This document shows positions 1 through 7,116 of a stretch of 11,507 bases of DNA, in pieces. A program made the translations under genes and the position numbers. Under the pieces are notes generated by a model that saw only the letters and a program-made list of their open reading frames with translations, did no database searches and had not been told where the DNA came from. The stretch comes from URHD0088 sp041488295. GTDB taxonomy: Bacteria; Pseudomonadota; Alphaproteobacteria; ATCC43930; CGMCC-115725. The stretch spans positions 1 through 11,507 of the forward strand of contig JBGPOZ010000158.1 of the NCBI GenBank assembly GCA_041488295.1. Direction: 5' to 3'. How positions within the stretch are numbered: position 1 is the first letter of the stretch; every line of letters begins with the position of its first letter.

Positions 1-247
1 CAAGGCGCGGATCGTCGCCGATTCATTCTACGTCTTCGGTCTCGTCGCCATGGGCCGGGTCGACGCCATCGTCTCAGCCGGCTTCGCGCTCCACGACTAC
101 GCCGCGCTCGACGCCATCGTGCGCCACGCCGGCGGCGCCGTCACCGATTGGCGGGGACGCCGGCTCGGCCTTTCCGCAGACGGCACGATCCTCGCCGTCG
201 GCGACAAGGCGCTCCTGCCGGAGATCCTGGCGATGCTGAAGGTGTGA
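1..247 (+). CDS. hisN: Inositol-monophosphatase-family protein, probable histidinol-phosphatase (C-terminal part)
   Basis: Only the last 81 residues are in the window; the 5' part lies to the left. The reading frame is open from base 2 to the TGA at 245-247. The visible part carries the second metal-binding motif of the inositol monophosphatase family: an Asp in HDYAAL, followed by IVRHAGG and then VTDWRGRRL. The family removes phosphate from small molecules using Mg2+ held by conserved acidic residues. The Asp-Tyr-Ala-Ala version of the motif, the TDW-G-R-L stretch and the ending that reads roughly as 'DG..LA.GD.AL..E.LA.L' resemble the HisN type of alphaproteobacteria, which converts L-histidinol phosphate to L-histidinol. 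A generic inositol or sugar phosphatase cannot be excluded because the substrate-determining N-terminal part is missing. It faces the gentisate dioxygenase gene tail to tail, so the two are not one operon. Confidence 0.75.
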   Translation, partial: KARIVADSFYVFGLVAMGRVDAIVSAGFALHDYAALDAIVRHAGGAVTDWRGRRLGLSADGTILAVGDKALLPEILAMLKV

Positions 248-293
248 AGAGGCGCCTCAGCGCAAAACCGCTCGCGTCGCATCCTCTTTCGAA

Positions 294-328
294 CCCTCTC
301 CCGTTCACGGGAGAGGGCAGGGTGAGGG
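294..328 (+). repeat. REP-like palindromic repeat, copy A
   Basis: The 10-base arm CCCTCTCCCG at 294-303, loop TTCA, and the exact complementary arm at 308-317 form a perfect hairpin. It is followed by an asymmetric tail ending in GGGTGAGGG (320-328). It lies between two convergent genes. No T-run follows the stem, so it is not a standard intrinsic terminator, although REP-type hairpins often protect or end transcripts. Its similarity to dispersed intergenic palindromes of rhizobial genomes is from memory. Confidence 0.8.
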
Positions 329-378
329 CGCGCGCCGAAATTTCCGAGTCCTCCGACGGCGCCGTCATTGCTCCCATT

Positions 379-414
379 CCCTCACCACGACCCTCTCCCG
401 TAAACGGGAGAGGG
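379..414 (-). repeat. REP-like palindromic repeat, copy B (inverted)
   Basis: The same 10-base arms at 391-400 and 405-414 flank the loop TAAA. The asymmetric tail is on the left (CCCTCACC at 379-386). Read on the minus strand, the palindrome differs from copy A at one loop base, and the tail again ends in GGTGAGGG. The two copies are therefore the same element in opposite orientation, about 60 bases apart. Just after it, the 9-mer GGGAGTGAT occurs twice (412-420 and 439-447), possibly a decayed extra piece. Confidence 0.8.
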
Positions 415-491
415 AGTGATCGTGGCGTGAGCGGGAGGGGGAGTGATGGCGGCCTCGCCGCTAGTGCCGCTGCGCTGCCGTTGGCGCCGTG

Positions 492-1553
492 TTAGCCCGC
501 CACCTTCTGCTCGCGGAAGAACCCGAGCTTCTCCTGGACGCCTTGGTCGGAGAAGCTGAAGAGCACCGCGTCCTCGGCGGCGTCGTGGCGATGCTTGACC
601 CAGCTCGGCACGACGAAGATGTCGCGCGGACCCCAGGCGAAGCTCTCATCGCCGATCGCCGTCTTGCCGTGTCCTTCGATGCACACGAACACGGTGCTCG
701 AGGTCGAGAGGTAGGGCGCCGTCTTGAAGCCTTTCGGCAGGAGCTGGATGAAGGCCGCGATCGTCGGCATCGCGTAGTCGCCGGTCCTGGGGTTGATGTA
801 TTTGAGCTTGAGGCCATGCCACTCGTTCCATTGCTGGGTCCGCCGCATCGTCTCCAGCGCCTCGCGGGTGCGGCTGTAGGGATAGTTGAAGACGGGCGAG
901 CTTGCGCTGGCGTGCTCGCCGTCGATCGGCAGCAAATTGTTGCCGAAGCGGGCGAGGGAATCGCCCTCGGGGCGCGAGGGCTCCATCGCCTCGTCGCTCT
1001 CCGAGCCCTCGCGGAAACACGCTTCGAAGAGGTTGACCATGTGCATGTCGAGCCCGTCGAGCCAGACCATCGGGCCGGGGCCGGTATTGCCGTGATCGTG
1101 CCAGGTCCAGGACGGGGTGATGACGAAATCGCCGGGGTGCATCGTCGTGCGCTCGCCCTCGACGGCGGTATAGGCGCCCTCGCCCTCGATGATGAAGCGG
1201 AGCGCCGCCGGGACGTGGCGGTGCGGCGGGGCGATCTCGCCGGGGAGGATGATCTGCAGGCCCGAGAAAAGACTGCGCGTGATCTTGGCTTCGCCCGGGA
1301 AGGCCGGGTTCTCGAGGATGAGGACGCGCCGCTCGGCTTCCTTGGCGGTGATGAGATCGCAGGCTTCGAGGAGGAAGGGGCGGAGCTCGGCATAGCGCCA
1401 CAGATGCGCCTTCACCGCGCTCTGCGGCTCGGCGGTGATGAGCTTGTGCAGCACCTCCCAGAGCGGCGCCAGATTGCGCTTGGCGCTGCGCTGGTAGAAG
1501 TCGCGGCGCGAGGGGTCGATGTTGTGCGTCGAAGGCGTGTGGGTCGTGTCCAT
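492..1553 (-). CDS. Gentisate 1,2-dioxygenase
   Basis: Predicted 353-residue cytosolic non-haem Fe(II) enzyme of the bicupin class. It opens the ring of gentisate (2,5-dihydroxybenzoate) with O2 to give maleylpyruvate, the central step of the gentisate branch of aromatic catabolism. The N-terminal cupin has HRH at residues 111-113, then ALRFIIEGEG, then PGDFVITPSWTWHDHGN with His152. The likely iron ligands are His111, His113 and His152. Their spacing (2 and 39 residues) equals that which I recall for the salicylate dioxygenase of the same family (His119, His121, His160). The C-terminal half has a second cupin (about 287-335, GPRDIFVVPSW) without the full ligand set, as is usual. The ATG at 1553 is preferred over an in-frame ATG at 1592 because AAGGGA lies 9 bases before it. 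No maleylpyruvate isomerase or fumarylpyruvate hydrolase gene is next to it. Relatives that oxidise salicylate or 1-hydroxy-2-naphthoate share the fold, so the substrate is inferred. Confidence 0.9.
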   Translation of the reverse strand: MDTTHTPSTHNIDPSRRDFYQRSAKRNLAPLWEVLHKLITAEPQSAVKAHLWRYAELRPFLLEACDLITAKEAERRVLILENPAFPGEAKITRSLFSGLQIILPGEIAPPHRHVPAALRFIIEGEGAYTAVEGERTTMHPGDFVITPSWTWHDHGNTGPGPMVWLDGLDMHMVNLFEACFREGSESDEAMEPSRPEGDSLARFGNNLLPIDGEHASASSPVFNYPYSRTREALETMRRTQQWNEWHGLKLKYINPRTGDYAMPTIAAFIQLLPKGFKTAPYLSTSSTVFVCIEGHGKTAIGDESFAWGPRDIFVVPSWVKHRHDAAEDAVLFSFSDQGVQEKLGFFREQKVAG

Positions 1554-1898
1554 GGGTCTTGATCCCTTGGGGTCGTGGCGGCGTGCTCTCATGGTCGGCC
1601 GTCTAACAAGGCAAGCGCCGCCACTGCGCCGGAACCGTCGTTGCGAGCGCAGCGAAGCAACCCAGGAAACCAGCGCCGGCCTTGGATTGCTTCGCCCAGG
1701 GCTCGCAATGACGCCGGTAATGGGCGTTGCATGCGCTCGAACTCAACGACCTGACAGCATTCATCTCCAGCGTAATCTAGCGCACTCTCCTCTTTTCCAC
1801 AGCCGCCGAATGGTCCCCTGGACCCGGCCTCGGCGCAATGAGACGATGAGCCCGATGCCGGCGCTTCAGTGCCGGCAATTTCCGATCGGACAGCTCCC
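1554..1898. other. Divergent intergenic region (gentisate dioxygenase / PcaB-like)
   Basis: This 345-base gap holds the start-proximal sequences of both divergent genes. It contains the AAGGGA ribosome binding site of the dioxygenase (1563-1568), an imperfect palindromic repeat at 1636-1713, and about 185 bases before the PcaB-like gene. No open frame here looks like a real protein. I see no convincing -35/-10 pair. The promoters of both genes must lie here, probably on either side of the repeat. Confidence 0.6.
1636..1713. repeat. Imperfect palindromic intergenic repeat (TTGCGAGC...GAAGCAA type)
   Basis: The left arm, 1636-1663, starts CGTCGTTGCGAGCGC and ends GCGAAGCAACCC. The right arm, 1684-1713, reads on the opposite strand as CGTCATTGCGAGCCC, then GCGAAGCAATCC, so the two match apart from a few substitutions and a 2-base length difference. 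The middle is about 20 bases of unrelated sequence. The motif 'cgtcattgcgagcgcagcgaagcaatcc' in short pieces is one that I recall as a common dispersed element in Bradyrhizobium and related genomes. A folded transcript would give a long hairpin. It has no T-run and no open reading frame. Confidence 0.75.
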
Positions 1899-3281
1899 AT
1901 GACCGTCAACCCCGCCGATTCCAAGATCTTCGGCGCGCTCTTCGGCAGCGCGGCGATGCGCGTCCTCTTCTCCGATCGCGCGCGCGTGCAGGCGATGCTC
2001 GATGTCGAGGCGGCGCTGGCGCGCGTCGAGGCGCGCCTCGGCATTGTGCCGCAGGAGGCCGCCGAGGCGATCGGCGCCGCGGCATCGGCTGACCGCCTCT
2101 CCTTTGCCGAGCTCGGCGCCAGCACTGGGATCGTCGGATATCCGGTGGTCGGCCTCGTCAAGGCGTTGGGGCGCGCCGCCGGCGGCGATGCCGCGCGCTG
2201 GATTCATTGGGGCGCGACGACGCAGGACATCGTCGATACCGGCCTCGTGCTGCAGATGCGGAGCGGCCTGGAGCTGGTCGAGGCCGAGCTGCGCCGCATC
2301 GCCGCCGCGCTCGCCGAGCGGGCGCGAGCGCATCGCGGCGATGTCATGGCGGGGCGCACGCACCTCCAGCACGCGTTGCCCATCACCTTCGGCTACAAAT
2401 GCGCGGTCTGGCTCGCACCGCTCCTCGATCATCTCGAGCGCTTGCCCCAAATCCGCCGCCGCGCGCTGCGCGTGCAGTTCGGTGGCGCGGTCGGGACCCT
2501 TGCGGCGTTGGGCGACAAGGGGCGGGCGGTCGTGCTCGGCCTCGCCGAGGAATTGTCGCTGGCGGCGCCCGAGGCGCCTTGGCATGTCAACCGCGAGGCG
2601 GTGGCCGAAATCGCATGCTTTCTCGGCCTCGTCTGCGGCACTCTTGCGAAGCTCGCGACCGACGTCGCGCTCATGATGCAGACCGAGATCGCCGAAATCT
2701 TCGAGCCGCACGAGAGCGGCCGTGGCAGCTCGAGCACGATGCCGCAGAAACGCAACCCGATCGCCAGCGAATATGTGTTGGCGTCGGCGCGCGGCGTCCA
2801 CGCGCTCGTGCCGCTGATGCTGGGCGCCATGGCGCAGGATCATGAGCGCGCGACCGGCCCCTGGCAGAGCGAGCAACTCGCCTTGCCGCAGATGTTCGTG
2901 TTGAGCTCCGGTGCCCTCGCGCATGCCGCCGCGATCGCCGAGGGCATGAGCGTCGATCCCGCCCGCATGCGTGCCAATCTCGATGCGACCCATGGCCTCA
3001 TCCTCGCCGAGGCGGCGATGATGGCGCTCGCCGAGTTCATCGGGCGCGACGAGGCGCACCATGTGGTCCAGGCGGCTTGCGCCAAGGCGCTCGCCGCGCG
3101 CCGCCCTCTCGCCGACATTCTCGCCGAAGAGGCCGCGGTGACGGCGCATCTCGACCGCCCCGCCATCGGCCGGCTCATGAACCCGGCGCGCTATGTCGGC
3201 GAGGCGGCGGCGGTCGTCGACCGCGTGCTCGACCGCGCGGAGGCGCTGCTGGACATGCGCGGCGGTGGAGCGGCGCGTTGA
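1899..3281 (+). CDS. pcaB: PcaB-like 3-carboxy-cis,cis-muconate cycloisomerase / lyase
   Basis: Predicted 460-residue cytosolic enzyme of the class II fumarase/aspartase superfamily, which works as homotetramers with shared active sites. The N-terminus (PADSKIFGALFG, then LFSDRARVQAMLDVEAALARVEARLG) and the C-terminal LILAEAAMMALAEFIGRDEAHH and MNPARYVGEA regions follow the PcaB pattern. PcaB cyclises 3-carboxy-cis,cis-muconate in protocatechuate breakdown. Superfamily motifs are HWGATTQDIVDTG (103-115), GRTHLQHALP (152-161) and the mobile catalytic loop GSSSTMPQKRNP (276-287) with its serines. The start is ATG 1899. An in-frame GTG at 1869 would add ten residues not typical of the family. 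The ribosome binding site is weak. No pcaGHCD genes are near, and two active-site positions differ from the Pseudomonas enzyme as I recall it, so another lyase or cycloisomerase activity is possible. The length (about 450) fits the family. Confidence 0.8.
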   Translation: MTVNPADSKIFGALFGSAAMRVLFSDRARVQAMLDVEAALARVEARLGIVPQEAAEAIGAAASADRLSFAELGASTGIVGYPVVGLVKALGRAAGGDAARWIHWGATTQDIVDTGLVLQMRSGLELVEAELRRIAAALAERARAHRGDVMAGRTHLQHALPITFGYKCAVWLAPLLDHLERLPQIRRRALRVQFGGAVGTLAALGDKGRAVVLGLAEELSLAAPEAPWHVNREAVAEIACFLGLVCGTLAKLATDVALMMQTEIAEIFEPHESGRGSSSTMPQKRNPIASEYVLASARGVHALVPLMLGAMAQDHERATGPWQSEQLALPQMFVLSSGALAHAAAIAEGMSVDPARMRANLDATHGLILAEAAMMALAEFIGRDEAHHVVQAACAKALAARRPLADILAEEAAVTAHLDRPAIGRLMNPARYVGEAAAVVDRVLDRAEALLDMRGGGAAR

Positions 3282-3307
3282 CGCATCTCCGCCGCCGCGC
3301 GGCTGGG

Positions 3308-4093
3308 TCAGTTCGCCGACACCAGACGGATTGTCCAGAAGTCGCTCGCAAGGTGCGAGTCGGCGAGATAGGCGTAAGGCATCGTGCAATAGCCTTTCTG
3401 ACCCCAGGCGGCGCCCCAGGAGTTGCGCACGATGAAGCGCTGCTGCGCATCGTCATAGCCCACCGCCATGACGGCGTGACCGCCAGCGACGGGCTCACCG
3501 GGGCTCGGCATCGGCACGATTCCCGTCTTTTCGACATCAAGGCTTTCAAAGCTCTGATACACCGTGAAGCCGAAGACGAACGGGAAGCCGTCGGCGAGGC
3601 ACCCTTTCATCTGGTTCGAGATCTGCGCCACCCGCGCATAGCTCGCCACCTTGTCGGTGCGAGCGATCTGGTAGCATCCCGGATCCGGTCGCTTCGCGAA
3701 TTTCGCGATGTCGTAGGGCCAGGCATCTTTGGGACTGTCCTCGAAGCAGTCGCCTTGCTGCACCACGGACTTGATCCCGTCCCGGATCTGCGCGCCGCTG
3801 TCGGAGTTGACGGTGTGCTCGATCACCCGCTCGTTGTAGTAGATAAAGAGCCGCGACGGCGTGAAGTCGGATGATGGCAATTTTTGCCGGAGCCGCTCGA
3901 ATTGAATCGCCCCGGCGATGGCATTCCCGGTGCAGCTGCCGAGTTGCCCTTGGTCGTAGACCGGCGGACATTGCGGGCGAAGATCGACGCTGCTCGGAAG
4001 TTGGCTGATGATCGGGGCGGGCGCCGCATAGAGATGATCGCGCGCGTCGGGCAGATCGTGAACCCAACCATAACGCTTGGTTGTGTAGGTCAT
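3308..4093 (-). CDS. Papain-like (C1 family) cysteine peptidase
   Basis: Predicted 261-residue protein with the full papain catalytic set. The oxyanion Gln48 is in VYDQGQLGSCTGNA, the nucleophile Cys54 is in the same motif, His206 is in GGHAVMAVGYDD, and Asn224 is in VRNSWGAAWGQKGYC. The N-terminal segment RYGWVHDLPDARDHLY, followed by LPSSVDLRP, is typical of the bacterial branch of this family. There is no signal peptide and no long inhibitory propeptide before the mature-like domain, so it is either cytosolic or exported by an unrecognised route. Start at ATG 4093 is chosen because AGGGAG sits 6 bases upstream; an in-frame ATG at 4123 has no such site. Extra cysteines at 42, 116, 140, 165 and 236 could form disulfides if it is exported. 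It is divergent from the SMP-30 gene and convergent with the PcaB-like gene, with only 26 bases between the stops. Its physiological substrate is unknown. Confidence 0.88.
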   Translation of the reverse strand: MTYTTKRYGWVHDLPDARDHLYAAPAPIISQLPSSVDLRPQCPPVYDQGQLGSCTGNAIAGAIQFERLRQKLPSSDFTPSRLFIYYNERVIEHTVNSDSGAQIRDGIKSVVQQGDCFEDSPKDAWPYDIAKFAKRPDPGCYQIARTDKVASYARVAQISNQMKGCLADGFPFVFGFTVYQSFESLDVEKTGIVPMPSPGEPVAGGHAVMAVGYDDAQQRFIVRNSWGAAWGQKGYCTMPYAYLADSHLASDFWTIRLVSAN

Positions 4094-4114
4094 GATGATC
4101 TCCCTATTGGAGGT

Positions 4115-4130
4115 ATCAATCACAATTGAT
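4115..4130. promoter_or_regulatory. Short A/T-rich inverted repeat near the peptidase start
   Basis: ATCAAT, CACA, ATTGAT forms a 6-base-arm inverted repeat about 22 bases before the peptidase ATG, in a stretch clearly richer in A/T than the surrounding genes. It could be an operator or part of the peptidase 5' untranslated region. The evidence is only the symmetry and the position. Confidence 0.3.
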
Positions 4131-4148
4131 TGAGGTTATCTATACTAT

Positions 4149-4162
4149 CTTTGCGCGCAAAG
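4149..4162. promoter_or_regulatory. 14-bp perfect palindrome, candidate operator
   Basis: CTTTGCGCGCAAAG is a perfect 14-base palindrome in the divergent gap between the peptidase and SMP-30 genes. It lies 56 bases from the peptidase start and 133 bases from the SMP-30 start, directly after the A/T-rich TATACTATC. The symmetry and promoter position suggest binding of a dimeric regulator, but no regulator gene is nearby and the alternating GC core alone makes some symmetry likely. Confidence 0.35.
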
Positions 4163-4168
4163 CGGGCA

Positions 4169-4184
4169 TGTGAGCGAGTTCACA
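4169..4184. promoter_or_regulatory. Candidate CRP-family binding site
   Basis: TGTGA, six bases (GCGAGT), then TCACA: an exact match to the classical CRP consensus half-sites with correct spacing. It is centred about 84 bases before the peptidase start and about 118 bases before the SMP-30 start, in a divergent promoter region. A random exact match to ten fixed positions in a window of this size is unlikely (of the order of one in a hundred). Alphaproteobacterial CRP-family proteins differ in preferred sequence, so binding is an inference. Confidence 0.45.
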
Positions 4185-4294
4185 CGTCTCACCCGTCAAG
4201 CCTCACGGGATGGCGAAATCGGGCGATTGATTTGTCGCTAGGAACGCTCACAATTCGCGGTCGCCACCTCAACGACAAGGACGAAGAAACAGCC

Positions 4295-5233
<939 letters not shown>

Positions 5234-5255
5234 CCGCGCCGAGGCCGAAGGCGCT

Positions 5256-5480
5256 TCAGGATCGGTCGCTCTCCTCGCGGCTCTCGGGAAGAAGCGGGGC
5301 GATCGACGCCACGATGATGGCAAGGCCGATCGTGGTGACGAGGAAGGCGACGATGCTGCTGAGCAAGGCGCTGATCAAGCTGAGGCCGCGGATCGCCCAG
5401 AGCGAAAGGAGGAGGATGACGGCGAAGACGAACGCCGTCCGCAGGATCAATGTGGCGAGCCGTACCGAGCGAGGATCCAT
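5256..5480 (-). CDS. Small two-helix membrane protein, uncharacterised
   Basis: Predicted 74-residue protein with a short basic N-terminus (MDPRSVRLATLILR) and two strongly hydrophobic segments, about residues 9-29 and 37-63. It ends with the charged tail PESREESDRS. This architecture predicts an integral inner-membrane protein with two helices. I do not recognise a family. It lies 63 bases downstream of the solute-binding protein gene on the same strand, so the two may be co-transcribed. It converges on the SMP-30 gene with 22 bases between the stops. The ribosome binding site is only a GAGG about 12 bases upstream. The clean hydrophobicity pattern supports a real gene, but the function is unknown. 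Confidence 0.65.
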   Translation of the reverse strand: MDPRSVRLATLILRTAFVFAVILLLSLWAIRGLSLISALLSSIVAFLVTTIGLAIIVASIAPLLPESREESDRS

Positions 5481-5543
5481 GATGCCGCCGCCTCGTGAAG
5501 CTGCCCATTGCTACCGCGGCGCCTCGCGCCGAGCTAGAGCAAA

Positions 5544-6755
5544 CTAGTTCTTCAGCAGCGGGCACACCTCGGGGTCGGGCGGCGGGAAGGCAGCGTCGCC
5601 CGGGATGGTCGTCAGGATCTTGTAGTAATCCCAGGCGTATTTCGACTCCTCGGGCGTCTTCACCTCGGCGAGGTAAAGGTCGTGGACCATGAGGCCGTCG
5701 GCGCGCAGCCGGCCGTGCCGTGAGAAGAAATCCTCGATCGGCATCTCGCGCATCTTGGCGGCGACAGCGAGCGGCTCGTCGGTGCCTGTCGCCGCGATCG
5801 CCTTCAGATAATGCGTCACCGAGGAATAGACCCCCGCCTGCCACATCGTCGGCATTTTGTGGAGCGTCTCGAAGAAGCGCTTCGACCAGGCGCGCGTCGC
5901 CTCGTCCATGTCCCAGTAGAAGCTCGTCGTCAGCAGCAAGCCCTGCGCCGCCTTCAGCCCCAGCGCGTGGACGTCGGTGATGAGGATGAGGAGGCCGGCC
6001 ATCTGCTGTCCGCCCTGGAAGAGGCCGAACTCGCCGCTCAATTTGATGGCGTTGGTGTTGTCGGGCGGGCCGCTCGCGATGCCGATGATCTGCGCACCCG
6101 AGCCTTGCGCCTGCAGCATGAAGGAGGAGAGATCGGGCGTGGCGAAGGGATGACGCACCGCACCCAGAACCTTGCCGCCCAGCGCCTCGACGATTTTCGA
6201 TGCGTCATGCTCCAGCGAATGGCCGAAGGCGTAATCGGCGGTGAGGAAGAACCAGCTCTTGCCGCCGCGCTCGGTCACTGCCCGGGCCGTGCCGGTCGCG
6301 AGCGCATAGGTGTCGAACACCCATTGGATGCCGTAGGGCGAGCAGAACTTCCCGGTGAAATCCGAAGTGCCGGTCGAATGCGTGATGAAGAGCTTCTTGC
6401 GTTGCCTTGCCACCTCCTGGACGGCGAGGCCGACCGCCGAGACGGGAACGTCGACGATGAGGTCGACCTGGTCGGTGTCGTACCATTGCCGGGCGATCTG
6501 CGCGCCGATATCGGGCTTGATCTGATGGTTGGCCGATATGATCTTGATCGGCTTGCCGGCGACCGTGCCGCCGAAATCGGCCGCCGCCATTTCAGCGGCC
6601 AGGACCGAGCCTTGCCCCGTCGCGTCCGACGCCGGTCCCGACAGGTCGGTCAGAACGCCGATCTTGACGACCTCATCGGAAATCTGCGCCACGCAAGGCA
6701 GGCTAGCGAGGGCGACGAGGAGAGCGGCGAGGGGAACGAAGGACGAGCGAATCAT
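5544..6755 (-). CDS. ABC transporter substrate-binding protein, branched-chain amino acid type (orphan)
   Basis: Predicted 403-residue periplasmic binding protein of the type I, hydrophobic amino acid uptake family. A signal peptide covers about residues 1-23 (MIRSSFVPLAALLVALAS, then LPCVA), and the mature part begins QISDEVVKIGVLTDLSGPAS, the standard opening of this family. Further matches are GSVLAAEMAAADFGG with PIKIISANHQ after it, and WFFLTADYAFGHSLEHDASKIV in the second lobe. Family members bind amino acids, aromatic acids, amides or other small acids and deliver them to a membrane permease. No permease or ATPase gene is next to it, so it must pair with a transporter encoded elsewhere or act as a sensor. 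ATG 6755 is chosen because it gives the signal peptide and has GAGGA about 9 bases upstream. The frame stays open to 6917, but that part has no signal-peptide character. The ligand is not predictable here. Confidence 0.9.
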   Translation of the reverse strand: MIRSSFVPLAALLVALASLPCVAQISDEVVKIGVLTDLSGPASDATGQGSVLAAEMAAADFGGTVAGKPIKIISANHQIKPDIGAQIARQWYDTDQVDLIVDVPVSAVGLAVQEVARQRKKLFITHSTGTSDFTGKFCSPYGIQWVFDTYALATGTARAVTERGGKSWFFLTADYAFGHSLEHDASKIVEALGGKVLGAVRHPFATPDLSSFMLQAQGSGAQIIGIASGPPDNTNAIKLSGEFGLFQGGQQMAGLLILITDVHALGLKAAQGLLLTTSFYWDMDEATRAWSKRFFETLHKMPTMWQAGVYSSVTHYLKAIAATGTDEPLAVAAKMREMPIEDFFSRHGRLRADGLMVHDLYLAEVKTPEESKYAWDYYKILTTIPGDAAFPPPDPEVCPLLKN

Positions 6756-6907
6756 GGGCGTCGATCCTCGATGCGCGGCGGAGAAACCCGCGAAAGCTCT
6801 CTCCCTCGTCAAAGCGTAACTGCAGGCCTCTCGCGCGGCAACCAGCATCGCCCTGTCGCGCCATGCGCTGTCCCGACCGCCGATTGTCCGGCTTGGCGCG
6901 ACGCGAC
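6756..6907. other. Intergenic region upstream of the solute-binding protein
   Basis: About 150 bases between the divergently oriented solute-binding protein gene and the frameshifted remnant. It should contain the promoter of the solute-binding protein. I see no clear -35/-10 pair, hairpin or conserved coding sequence in any frame. The open frames that cross it look like shadows. Confidence 0.4.
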
Positions 6908-7116
6908 ACTGCATCACAGGTCTTCGCCCAGGCGGCGGAGAATGCGAAATCCTTGAAGCTCGACGATCTGACGCGGTCCATGCGATCCTCGACCTTCCCG
7001 ACGGTCGTCGGATATCGCAGCTTCGGCGCCAAGAGTGACGTCAAGAGCCGGCCTTCACCTTCAACGAGTGGAAGGACGGCAAGAGCGCCGGTCAACGAGG
7101 AGCCGCCTTCCAGTGA
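6908..7116 (+). pseudogene. Frameshifted C-terminal remnant of an ABC transporter substrate-binding protein
   Basis: Translation from 6908 gives TASQVFAQAAENAKSLKLDD, then LTRSMRSSTFPTVVGYRSFGAK and SDVK. This is the typical C-terminal helix and strand order of a branched-chain-amino-acid-type binding protein ('..VWAQAAEKAGSLD..V...L....F.TVLG...FD.KGDV'). After SDVK (about 7043) the match jumps to another frame, which reads EPAFTFNEWKDGKSAGQ if one G is restored (AAGAG instead of AAGGAG), a familiar ending for these proteins. That frame stops at TGA 7114-7116. No N-terminal two-thirds, signal peptide or start is present upstream, so it is a truncated and frameshifted relic. It is on the opposite strand from, and not closely similar to, the intact binding protein next door. 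The family match is from memory. Confidence 0.65.

Noticed and set aside
489..1562. Long open frame on the plus strand (357 codons) opposite the gentisate dioxygenase
   Set aside because: It is an antisense shadow in GC-rich coding DNA; the protein is rich in Arg, Glu, Val and Asp with no domain, while the minus-strand frame is a clear bicupin enzyme.
1866..3389. 507-codon minus-strand frame opposite the PcaB-like gene
   Set aside because: Low-complexity Arg/Glu/His-rich antisense translation without any family motif.
4126..4146. TTGATT and TATACT as a possible sigma-70 promoter for the SMP-30 gene
   Set aside because: The spacing is only 9 bases, far from the usual 16-18, so it is not a supportable promoter.
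5517..5531. Small hairpin CGGCGC-CTC-GCGCCG between the solute-binding protein and the small membrane protein
   Set aside because: Six-base stem with no T-run on either strand; such GC hairpins are common by chance at this base composition.
5811..6956. 381-codon plus-strand frame opposite the solute-binding protein
   Set aside because: Antisense shadow; the minus-strand protein has a signal peptide and family motifs throughout.
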